Shown here: positions 11,648-24,531 of the stretch, piece by piece
How positions within the stretch are numbered: the stretch's first letter is position 1
How the letters are laid out: each line of letters starts with the position of its first letter
DNA from: Pyricularia pennisetigena
Lineage: Eukaryota > Ascomycota > Sordariomycetes > Magnaporthales > Pyriculariaceae
Assembly: GCF_004337985.1 (NCBI RefSeq)
Contig: NW_021940919.1
Coordinates: forward strand, 837,106-901,105
Direction: 5' to 3'
DNA length: 64,000 nucleotides
Position numbers and translations under genes: made by a program
Notes under the pieces: model-generated
Seen by the model: the letters and a program-made list of their open reading frames with translations, nothing else
Database searches by the model: none
Told to the model about the DNA's origin: nothing

Positions 11648-14600
11648 GACGGCTGGTTTGACGGCAGGGCCGGACGGGAAATCGATATATTATCATTGCT
11701 GCGTCTACATGACTACGCCAATAAGATCAGTTGAAACAGATGTTCCAAGTCGAGATGCGACCATAGGGACATTCCAGACGTATCACAACCGGAGAAGTAA
11801 TCAGTGGAGAATTGATCAGTCTTCGGCTTCATACTCCTATCTCTGTCGGTTGAAGCTTATTGCTCGTGGAGAGTGATATTAGCAATATACAATTCATTCC
11901 AGCCACCTAAACATGGAGCAGCTTTCATTCACTTCATTTAAAACATGCTACTGAAAGTGTAAATAACAGATGGAGCGTAATAAAGACTTGTGAGACAGTC
12001 CATTTCGTACCCATTTATATTTGCATTTCTTATACTGGAATAAAATTTTATTTATTGTATTAAGTTCGAGGCCTTAACTATTTGTTACACTGCTTTGCTT
12101 TATAGAAACAAGCTTCACAAAGAAGGTAGTGGTATTTTATATGTATGTATCTGTATCCATACATGTACATTTGTAATTTAGCGGTCTGTAGACTAAAGTA
12201 ATTTAATCTCTTTCGAATAGTAACAAATAGTAACACTAATCCTATCTTGTCTGCAGTATATTTTTATAAAGCATTTTGGTGCAGTTAATATAATACCGCA
12301 CACTATAAAGGATATGTATGCACTTTAGAGCATATAAACGAAGTGAGAGGTTTGCTTTTCCCTCAAATTTCAATTCTAGAATTACTGGCTATCGATTTCC
12401 CCAGAAGCAATCCCTACAAGCTTTGCTTTATAACCCTTCCATATACGGAAACAGCTTTTTTATCTCGACTTTTACCTGCCTGTCCCATATACAATTTCTT
12501 TAATTGTTTAGTTAGATTTCATTTGAGAACCTCAGTCTTTCAGAAAGTCCAGCTTCTTGCCCTTTTTGCTGCTGGCGTTTCCGCAAGCCCAGTTATATTA
12601 CATTTGTACCCTACACGTTTTGACAAAGCATTTTATAAGTTTTCTTTTCATGATTTACATATATTTACCACTGTCCCGTCACAATGCCATCTAATTTTGA
12701 GAATCCAATATCGATAATAATTTCCACCAGCTCATAAAATAAGATGTCCGTTGACGTGCCATAAAAGTATGTGCAGGTTAATTATAATTTATAAAGCTAC
12801 GGTAGAATACGTGCATGTATGGTGTCCATTACCCCTCAACTGCCTCATAGATTGAAAATTCAGGACTACGTCTACGAGCAAGTACAGTAAATATTCAAGG
12901 CTGGGAATCAAGATATGGGAGCGCCGGATTAGCCTTGTACAAACTCTTCTACTTTCAAGAAGCGGGAAATCCCCTTCACTTATTATAGGGTCGACGGTTA
13001 TTCACCTTCCATTAGTATAACCTTTAGTTTGTGCGTTTTTCCTGCTACAGCTAAGGGAAATAACATGAGTAGTCGCACTAGGCGAGATAGCCCTCTAGAG
13101 ATCAGGTATGAATATAGTGCCGGGGCAGGGCAAAGGACGGCCAGTTCGAACCTACATGCCCGCCAACCAGAAGGCCGGTAGGGCCGGGACCCGAATCCAT
13201 AGGACACGAGGTACGCAGAGCCGTCTACACATGGCGGGTTTCTGGACCACCTCGTTTTTTCAATGATATCTAGAACATAGACCACTTTCCACATTTCTGA
13301 TTGAACATTACAGCTAGCTATCTGTCCCATAAGCGTATGCAGTGCCACGAAAAATCCGAGTTTATCGACCTGCTCTTATGTTGATTCAATCTCAATTTCT
13401 TTTTCTCTACTGTCAACCCTTTTTGGCAAACATGTATTGCTCTTAGATTTTTCTCGCTCAGTAGTACGAAACTATATTTGGTAAGAAATAGCCATACGCT
13501 GTGAGTATATGTACGCTGGATAGCACTAGGTTTACCTGGGTTTAAAATGAGATAAACCTAGCCTCTCTACTCTGATACGTACATGTAATTTTTTTCATGA
13601 CGAATAAGGTTTTAGGGTAATAGGCATAAATTAAAAGCCTTTGACGAGGTACTTCATATATGCGAGGTGAAAGGGAACTGGAATCACTATCCACCCATTA
13701 GACCCGATTACTCGCTATGCAGACTCTACGCTTGCCTTTGTTTGTTAACTGTTGGTGATGCTTATGTGCATTTCTATGTCGGCAACAGCAAGCCTGGTGA
13801 GATAGGCCCTTGACCAACAACTCCCTCGACTCAGCGACGGGCAATGTAAACATGGAGCCTGACAGCGAGCTTGCCGAGCAGTCATATTGAGAAATGATGT
13901 ATTCCAAAATCGGATACAGTTGAGCCACTGCACTCTGGACGTGCCGATATAGACGCCGCGCGTTTTCACATACACACATATGATCTAGACTAGGAGAACG
14001 GGACAACACTCAAAGAAATGGAGAAGCTTGCGGGCCTAGTCCACATACACAAGCCCACGGCGCAGATGCTTTCCCATGGACGACGCAAAGTGGGGGGGAT
14101 CACGAGATGAGTTCCAGTACTTCCAAGCGTATCATTGCGCGCAGCGGTGAGGAGGCATGGGTGTGTTTGGATCCGAGAGGTATTTGACCTTTTTTTTTTT
14201 TCTTTTTCCATTCGTGGCTCGTGGCCCTGCCATAGAGTTTTGTCAAAACTTCAATAGCTTGTGAGCTTATCCAAGTACAAGAAGGAAATTCGATAACCTA
14301 ATCAATTAATTCTCGCCGGGTAAAAAGGCCGGTAGAAAAAAAAAAAAAAAAAAAGAAAAAGGCACAAGAGAAAAGATAAAGGCGAAAGAAAAAGGAGTAG
14401 AGACATGATTGGCGTGGGCATCATTCACTAGCACAGATTGCATCCACTGTCGTGCTTTTCTCGGCGCAGCAGTTGGTGCTGACACGGCTCCTTCACCTTC
14501 CCGATTCGTGATGATTTAGGCTGCAGCCTGCCGACGGTCGGCCACCGTGAAACCCCACATCCGGGAGTCGGGTCGCGGTCTGGAGCATGGGGGTTTGATT

Positions 14601-15567
14601 GATGTGGAGAAGCACCACGGTTTCTTGGTCTTCCTCTTTTTGGTCTTCCTTCTTTTTCTCCTATCGCGCATCAATATTTTTCTAAATCCCGCTAGGCAGA
14701 GTGGCAAGGTCAACAAGTTCCCCAAGTCGCCACGAATCGTGCAGGTCGTCTGCAGCTCAATTCAGCAGCAAGTTCGGTTCCAGTCCGAGTCTTGTTTGTG
14801 TTTTACGACGCGAAGAATGCCGCTTGAGAGGATGCCAAGTCACACCTCAACGCCAGCGGGTATTCTCCCCCAAGCATCTCGGCTGGCTATCTATACTTGC
14901 CCCACCCTGGCAAAGCAGTTCCCGCTCAACCTGGCCTTGGGGGCTCGGAAATTGCCTATTGGATAGATGCGTGGCAATACGAAAGACTGCATACATCAGC
15001 GGAGAAGGTTACAGTACAGTATGAAGAAGCTTTCGATTCAGGGGTTCTCGGTGGCCTGTCACCACCACCACCCCCAATTTGCCCAACAAGTTAGGTGGTA
15101 TTGAAAGGGGACTTGGGCCGCCCGCGGTCACATCTTGGCAATACTATCAAATTGCCGCAGATGAAAGCAGTCGGCATATTACGGCACTTTTTTTTCTGTC
15201 AACGCAAGAGGGCAGGCCAATAATCTTGGGTAAGGTATCGATCCGGGTGTCCAAAAAAAAAAAAAAAAAAATCCATTGCGCTAGTCAGAGAATACCCGGT
15301 GTTGCGCCAGACCAACACCCAGAATCTGCAGATGCGCGTCATCCCCCTGGCTGGTCGCATCATCTCACTGATACGATTCGCCTCTTTCCACTGTCATGTA
15401 ACCTCGGCCCACGAAAGATGACAGACACATGTATAAAGCCCAGCTGGGAGGGGACGGGCACTCTTCTTTTGGAGATGGACGCGACCGTCCTTGCTCAGCA
15501 GGTACGCCTTGAGCCTCGTACTCCAGGAGAGCCCTGAGCAGTCGAGCCCTGAGCAGTCGAGCCCACC
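11648..15567. other. Gene-poor region with AT-rich pocket
   Basis: No gene was recognised. Roughly 11,880-14,300 is visibly richer in A and T than the flanking coding DNA and holds only short open frames without recognisable domains (longest 12343-12717, plus). This could be a decayed repeat altered by repeat-induced point mutation, but no terminal repeats or transposase/reverse-transcriptase motif was found. From about 14,500 the composition returns to normal, and the last few hundred bases form the subtilase promoter. Confidence 0.5.
15432..15437 (+). promoter_or_regulatory. TATA box of subtilase gene
   Basis: TATAAA, 131 bases upstream of the ATG at 15568. The spacing is almost identical to that of the M64 peptidase gene. 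Confidence 0.55.
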
Positions 15568-18775
<3,208 letters not shown>

Positions 18776-18970
18776 TGTCTTTCTTGTTCTTTTGTTTTGT
18801 ACGTGTTGTATGAGAAACGGTCGGCTGCACCATGGCAGATCATCAAAGGCTCCTCCTGAGTCTATGAAATACAGTGTCTCGCTATAATAAATGGTTGAGT
18901 GGTCAAATGAATTTATCGTCCAGAACATCGAAGCAAATTAAAAAGACTGGGAACTATGCACCAGGAGTGA

Positions 18971-18991
18971 ATATATAGATAATATATATAG

Positions 18992-19051
<60 letters not shown>

Positions 19052-19060
19052 CATACATAT
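18971..19060. repeat. (AT)n microsatellite, compound
   Basis: ATATATAGATA units followed by a pure AT run of roughly 50 bases that ends in ACAT units. It lies about 200 bases after the subtilase stop codon. Confidence 0.97.
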
Positions 19061-19727
19061 ACTATTGTTCAGTATAGTTGATGTACAGCATACTAGCAAT
19101 GCCCAAAAAGCCTCCTTAGTATGATTAAGAACTCGGGGTTAGTTAAAGCTACTTCAGGGCGCTGTGGCTATCTGGTACCAAGTCAGACTCTTGCAATGAA
19201 GCCGGGCATGCATGGGATTTATACACACAGAAGCATCACAGATAATTAGATCCAGGGACCCCAACCCTGGATAAGATTTGTTCCGAACGCGATTTTGTTT
19301 GATGACGAGGAAATACGGTTCTGATCGTTGGATTCGTTGCACCGCTTTGGACCCAGAGGATCACCGCTCAAATGTTTCAGATTGAACGAAAGTCAAGTGG
19401 CGATGCACGGCAAACGTGTAAGCTTTGTCGTTGGAAGGTTTCAGCTCGGCTTTTTCGACCGTCGTTTGCTGCCTCGGACCAAGATCTGCGATGCGCGGCG
19501 GAAGATGCGAAAAGGCTACGTGTATTTCTGCAGTACAAATCATATGGGATCAGCGGCAACATTCCGTCGCCAACGAGCCCCGGGCTGCTTGAGTCGTCCC
19601 GGGACAGTTCGTGTTGCGACACGGACAGATTTCAGCGTGCGGGTGTGCTGAAACGTCGGGGGGCTCGACAAAGAGGTGGCAGCCGTCTACTGGCTGGTTT
19701 AAACTTTTTTGTTCGTGTTCGAAATGG

Positions 19728-19735
19728 TATAAATA
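19728..19735 (+). promoter_or_regulatory. TATA box of small secreted peptide gene
   Basis: TATAAATA, 157 bases before the ATG at 19885. It supports the reality of this very short gene. Confidence 0.55.
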
Positions 19736-19884
19736 TATCGCAGCGGTAGTGACGAACGCTTGATTAAACTCGCTCGAAAATCATCAATACCTTTTGCAAG
19801 ACATTACACCCTTTCTGACTATTCATTTCCTGATTGCCAACTCCATTCACCTCTCCGAGCGAACCGAAAACCCCACCAGCAAAA

Positions 19885-20165
19885 ATGCAATTCTCAAAAT
19901 TCGCAATGATCCTGAGCGCCCTCTCCGCCGTCGGCCTCGCCGCTCCCACGACCAAGGACCTAGATACCCGCGCGTTGGGTTGTGTCGGCGGGTTCTGTGG
20001 CAACAACCTGGTACGTTTTTGTCTCCTTTTTTTTCGCGTCTCTGGACTGGACAGAACTTTTTCTTACACTTGGAAACAATTTTGTTGAATGGTATTCTAA
20101 TCTTCTCTTTAAAACAACAAAAACAGGGCGGACCCCAGGGCAATTCCCATGGCGGCAAGAAGTGA
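19885..20165 (+). CDS. Small secreted peptide (54 residues), unknown function
   Basis: Not a family I recognise. Exon 1 is 19885-20010 and exon 2 is 20127-20165; the intron begins GTACGT, ends in ACAG and keeps phase. The first 20 or so residues (MQFSKFAMILSALSAVGLAA) form a clear signal peptide. The remainder, about 34 residues, begins PTTKDLDTRA and is rich in glycine and asparagine. It has two cysteines spaced CVGGFC and ends GGKK. The start is supported by a good context (AAAAATGCAA) and a TATA box about 157 bases upstream. Size and layout fit a secreted effector-like or signalling peptide. The single pair of cysteines argues against a defensin. It lies between a secreted protease and a cellulase gene. 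A chance open frame cannot be excluded without expression data. Confidence 0.62.
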
Positions 20166-21015
20166 AATCAGCAAAGATGTATAGCGGGACAAAATACAAA
20201 ACGCCGTCTCCCTTTCATGTTCACATTTGCCATCGGCCTCGGAGCAGGAGTCTATTAGACTACACAAGACCGAAAAGCGGAGGAGCGCTGAGGATTTTAT
20301 TTGCCGTTGTCGACTTGGATGTTTTATCAAAAAATGTATAGCAAAACAATGAGAAAAAAAAAAAAAAGGAGATTCGTAAGGACATCCGGTAGGGCCCGAC
20401 TGACTCTTGGCTGCATGCTGTAACTCAGTGCCGTACCACAAGAGATCTTGGACGCTGATAGTGTCTGCGGGCCGTGAGGACCATCAATACTGCTTTTGGT
20501 GCATTAACTGTATAGTGTTTGGCTGCAACGCATTCATAGCATGGTATTATCAGCTTTGACAGCGTCATCGCTTCGTATCAAGGTGTGGTTTTCCCAGAAA
20601 ACTGCATTGCGACCTTACAGTTTGAGACAGGCTCATCCTTGGCCTTTGAGTGGGTCAGGAATAAGCTCGACGAATGTATTCAAAAACCACAGCAGGCGAA
20701 ACAACGCGCCATGCCAGTGGAAAGTCACTGCGGCCACAACCAGACTTTAACTGACAAATACCCTAGGTTCCGCCCGAATTTCTCCGGCTTTCGAAGCAAA
20801 CTACGACTCACACACAGCTCTCGCCATCTCATCTCTCGTAGATTGCCTCAACCTCCCTTATAGTCCAACACTGCACCGGCCATGTAGCAGTAACCGAGCA
20901 CCTCTCATGTCCGCCTCACAAGGACACACACCCAACACAGATATCGCCCGTGTCCGGTCGAAGCAAAAAAAAAAAAAATGTCAAAAAGTCGAATCCCCTT
21001 CCGAGGATAAACTCT
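20166..21015. other. Intergenic region
   Basis: Between the small-peptide gene and tRNA-Val. No gene was recognised. It contains A-rich tracts (around 20353-20366 and 20965-20978); the second lies downstream of the tRNA on its own strand. Confidence 0.6.
20983..20987 (-). terminator. Candidate RNA polymerase III terminator
   Basis: T5 on the minus strand, 29 bases beyond the 3' end of tRNA-Val, with a T14 run a little further on. Oligo-T is the standard polymerase III stop signal. The distance is longer than usual, but no closer T4 run is seen. Confidence 0.5.
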
Positions 21016-21115
21016 TGATTCGGCCCAGGCTCGAACTGAGGACCTACAGTGGAACAGTGTACAGTGAACTGTACAGTTGTTAGACTGTTGTGATAACCAA
21101 CTACACCACCGAACC
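21016..21115 (-). tRNA. tRNA-Val (AAC) with 26-base intron
   Basis: The reverse strand folds as a full cloverleaf. Acceptor arm GGTTCGG pairs with CCGAATC (one G-U pair), with discriminator A. The D arm is GTGTAGTTGGTTATCAC, the anticodon stem is ACAGT/ACTGT, and the loop CTAACA plus C gives anticodon AAC (21079-21081). The variable loop is AGGTC and the T arm CTCAG-TTCGAGC-CTGGG. An intron of 26 bases (21052-21077) sits at the canonical site one base 3' of the anticodon. Removing it leaves 74 bases; CCA is not encoded, as expected in eukaryotes. The internal A and B boxes are present. The intron contains extra copies of ACTGT that could compete with the anticodon stem. Confidence 0.93.
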
Positions 21116-21636
21116 GGAGAAGTTATTGAGTTGTTGTTGAAGACGGAGCAGGAGGGTGGCAATATTAGCGCATATTCATAGTTTTTTTTTTCCATGTTGT
21201 GGATGGACATGTTTTTAGTGGGTTTTGGAGTAGAAATGTGGGTCTATACTAAAGGCTGTCAGGGGGGCCGGATGTAGATTTACCCCTGTGGCTTTGGGCC
21301 AGGATTACTATTGTTGCAGGCTATATTTACCAAAGTTACTGGCCGGCATTAGTCATGGACAGGAGCTTTTGTCTTTTGCCTGTGTTTTTTTTTTTTTTTT
21401 TTTTTTGTTTTAGTGCAACAACCATTGCTGGCTGTGTCGCTGTCAACGCTCAACTTAGGGTTCAAGAGTGGCGCTTCGAATACTTTTATTGGCGGCCGTC
21501 TGAGCTCAAAATAGACAAGACAGACAAGACAGGCTATCAACTCCAACCATGTTCAAGAACTAAACCAGACGAATTGTAGTTCTGCCATAGCTCCGGCCAC
21601 CCATCGTCTACCTTTTTACAAGCACACACCTCAGAC
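21116..21636. other. Intergenic region
   Basis: Between tRNA-Val and the 3' end of the GH7 gene. It contains a T22 tract near 21385-21406. No gene was recognised. Confidence 0.6.
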
Positions 21637-23087
21637 TCACGCCACCCCGGCACCGCCCTGGAAAGTAGAGCCAATCTCGCCCCACTTGACGTTGCTAAAG
21701 GTGACCTCGGGGTTCGGCTGGACGAGCCGGATGTTGGCGGGCGAGCCCTCGGTGGCGTTGCAGGGGCCCGTCCCGTTCCCGTCCAGCCACTGCATGTTGC
21801 CGCCGGACTCGTCCCACCAGATGCTCATGACCAAGACCATGCCGCGGGTCAGGGCGTCGCCCATGCCCCCGGTGGCGCCCAGGGCCATGTAGCGCCGGGC
21901 ACCAAACGCCTCGCAGAAGCCGTCGGTCAGCTCGTCCACCTCAGGCAGGCCGGTCTTGTGGATCGTCTCGGCCTTGATGACGACGCCGTCCTGCACGTAC
22001 AGGCGCCGGATCGCCGCCAGCTTGCCGGTCGCGTCGGCCGGGAACTGCGTCACCACCGTCATGGGCTTGAGGGACTCGACTTTGAACGTGTCGTTGTTGC
22101 CGTAGTAGTGCGGCTGCCCGATGCGGTTGGGGTTCCATGCGCAGCTGTCGAGTGGGCGTCAGCATGGTTTGTATGCCAACAAGGTAAAGAAAGGAAAAAA
22201 AAAAAAAAGACTAGAATATTCAAGCTCAGACTTACCCGCCCTTGTCGCATACTCCCGAGGATCCGCACTCGTCTCCCTCGCACAGGTAGAGACCAGGCTT
22301 GCTGCAAGGATGAGGAGCAATGTGGGTGGCGCGGCTGTTGGCCTCCCAAATGTCCATCTCGGCGCAGCAAGCGCCGTTGCCCTTGATGTTTCCCTAGAGG
22401 TTTGCAAAGTGACATGGTTAGCCCCGAGAAACTCAACGTAAACCTGCATCTTTGAACGGACAGGGCCGGTCGTCACGTTACCTCTCCGTTGATGAACGGG
22501 GTGATGTAACACTGGGCATCACAATACCCAGTTCCCCAACCAGCGCCGCCGGGGTTCAGCTCGCTCTTGCCGCCGTCCTCCTCCATCTCGGACAGATACA
22601 GCGCACTGTTGGTGCCGCAGGGCAGCTTATCCATGGTGACGTCGAAGGCAAACTCGCTGCCGGTCAGCTTCAGAATTTCGTATTTTTCCTCGGCCTCGTC
22701 GAGCAGGTAGACGCGCGGGGCGACCTTGACGCCGTCCTTGAGCAGCTGCAGCCGGAGGCTGGTGCCGGCGGTGCTGACGCCCCGGACCCCGTAGTCGGGC
22801 CGGCCCTCGATCACGCAGTTCTCGGCGCAGGCTTCCTTGGTCGGGCACGCCGTGACGTTTGGCGCCGCGCCCCGGACTCCGCAGTCGAACGCCTCGGCCG
22901 CCGGCTGGTAGATGCGGTGGCCCGTGAGCGAGTCCAGGACGACGTAGTTTGTCTTTTCCACGCACCCGCCCGCCACCGTGCAGCGGAACGTCGTGAGCTT
23001 CTCGTGCGTCTCGGTGCCGACTGGCTTCTGGGCGGCGGCCAGGCCGCCGAGCAGGGCGAGCGAGCAGAACGCTGAAAACTTGGCCAT
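21637..23087 (-). CDS. GH7 endo-beta-1,4-glucanase (cellulase)
   Basis: Secreted cellulase of about 423 residues that cleaves cellulose with retention of configuration. Exons on the minus strand are 22482-23087, 22236-22393 and 21637-22144. It has a signal peptide ([19 protein letters not shown]), many cysteines and the motifs [21 protein letters not shown] and [22 protein letters not shown]. The GH7 catalytic residues correspond to Glu214 (nucleophile), Asp216 and Glu219 (acid/base). The C-terminal half reads [21 protein letters not shown] and [13 protein letters not shown] and ends soon after WGEIGST. No cellulose-binding module is attached. The overall length and the short segments after the catalytic motif look more like an endoglucanase (EG-I/type C) than a cellobiohydrolase, but this subtype is inferred. 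Intron 2 (22145-22235) has a run of 15 A. Confidence 0.92.
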
Positions 23088-23201
23088 CTTTTTTTTGGGG
23101 GGGGGGGGGGAAGCAGAAACGAATGTGTGTTGTTCGGATGCGAAGATGGCATCCTACCAAGTCAGGTCGATCCGGGAGAAACCAGCAGGAGATAAACAAA
23201 G

Positions 23202-23207
23202 TTTATA
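23202..23207 (-). promoter_or_regulatory. TATA box of GH7 gene
   Basis: TATAAA on the minus strand, about 115 bases before the GH7 start codon. A tract of about 14 G on the plus strand followed leftward by TTTTTTT (23090-23110) lies between it and the ATG, so the leader contains a C-run then an A-run. Confidence 0.5.
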
Positions 23208-24237
23208 TGCAAAATTCCAGCGGCATATCTGGGAACCCTGGCGGTGAATTTTGGGCTTTGACCCGCCTCCTTTTTTCATCGTGAAACGTCACCCATAGGT
23301 GGCCCGATCTGCAGCAATATTTTATTTTTTGCCACGAATCAGGCATTCTTGTTGATTCACTGGCCCCCAAAGCGGCGACGTTTGAGCTTGAAAGAATTAC
23401 AACTTCTTCACAAACGGCATAGGCCGGTCCCGTAGTTGCATAATTTCCGACTCGCCTGTTTGGGTTGCCCCGCAAACATTCGTTCGCTTGCCAAACTCAA
23501 TTATATTAACTATTGCCCTGTAATCTCGTCTCGTTTTGGCCATAGTTAGGATGGAGACCTTGGGCATAGAATAGGAAATCGCATCATAAACAAGTTTTCC
23601 GGTCTTGCATTTCATTCATTATATATTCCCAACGACATCATCATCTCGAGAGATTGTTACCAAGTCAGATCCCTGTACCCCCTCGTCAGGGGATCGCCTT
23701 TTATCGCAGCATGTCGACACGCCCACAGCCCCCTTTGTCCAAGGCATAAGGGGGCTGTTCGAGAGCTTCGATGGGTAACTGTCGACAATGCCCCTCCGCA
23801 CGCTGACGACTGTAGTTCTTGATTTCTCAACATCTCATCAGGTCTTTCTGGTCTGCCGTCTTTCCTTGTATATTCTGGCCATTCCAAAAATTCTAGAAGT
23901 GCCCATGTTCAAGCCTATACCTGCATGGTAAAATAAAATTAGACATCTTGTCAACCCCCTTGACGCAGATCGGCGTCCTCATCATCGTCGTCTCCCAGCG
24001 TGCCAATCCGACTGATAGCTTGTTATAACTCCATTTCAAAACCGCAAGAGAAGAAACCTGGGTATAGAGATTAATATGACAAAGGTTGGAAGTTAGTTTA
24101 AGCTTATTCAATGCCAATACCCAACGACCACGCTCCAAGCGCCAGTTTCCACACCAATAATACTTCGCTCCTTTAATCGAGTACACAAAAGAAAAGAACA
24201 ACGTCTAGAGATCCATCGTCTGGATGGTGACCTATCC

Positions 24238-24239
<2 letters not shown>

Positions 24240-24269
<30 letters not shown>
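24240..24269. repeat. A30 homopolymer
   Basis: A run of about 30 A on the plus strand, downstream of the scaffold gene's stop. On that gene's own strand it reads as T, so it is not a retroposed poly(A) tail of that transcript. Confidence 0.95.
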
Positions 24270-24270
<1 letters not shown>

Positions 24271-24531
24271 AAAGGAACACAAAGGAAAAGACAAGGGACA
24301 ACAACATCCCTTCCGTCATCATTTTTATACCCAGAATTTTCCTGTTCCACGACCCCATCACTGTCCTCTCCCTCAATTCGTATTGCAAAGCCACCTCTGT
24401 TCGCGCTTCCGGAAAACCGTCATGATGCAAACCAGCGGTTGCATATGCCCATGTGTATTATTCTGACCATGGCTCAGGTCCGCTTCCATATCAACCCACT
24501 CCCCGCGCATTTCATGGTCCTGCCGACGACC

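Larger units (their letters stand above)
18776..19884. other. Intergenic region with AT microsatellite
   Basis: 3' flank of the subtilase gene, then the promoter of the small secreted peptide. No domain was recognised in its short open frames. The (AT)n tract at 18971-19060 is listed separately. Confidence 0.6.
23088..24531. other. Intergenic region
   Basis: GH7 promoter on the left; 3' flank of the large scaffold gene on the right. It contains an A30 homopolymer at 24240-24269. No gene was recognised. Confidence 0.6.

Noticed and set aside
12343..12717. 124-codon open frame in the AT-rich pocket
   Set aside because: No motif, homology or start context supports it.
13130..13200. tRNA-like B-box (AGTTCGAACC) in the AT-rich pocket
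   Set aside because: No T-stem pairing and no cloverleaf on either strand.
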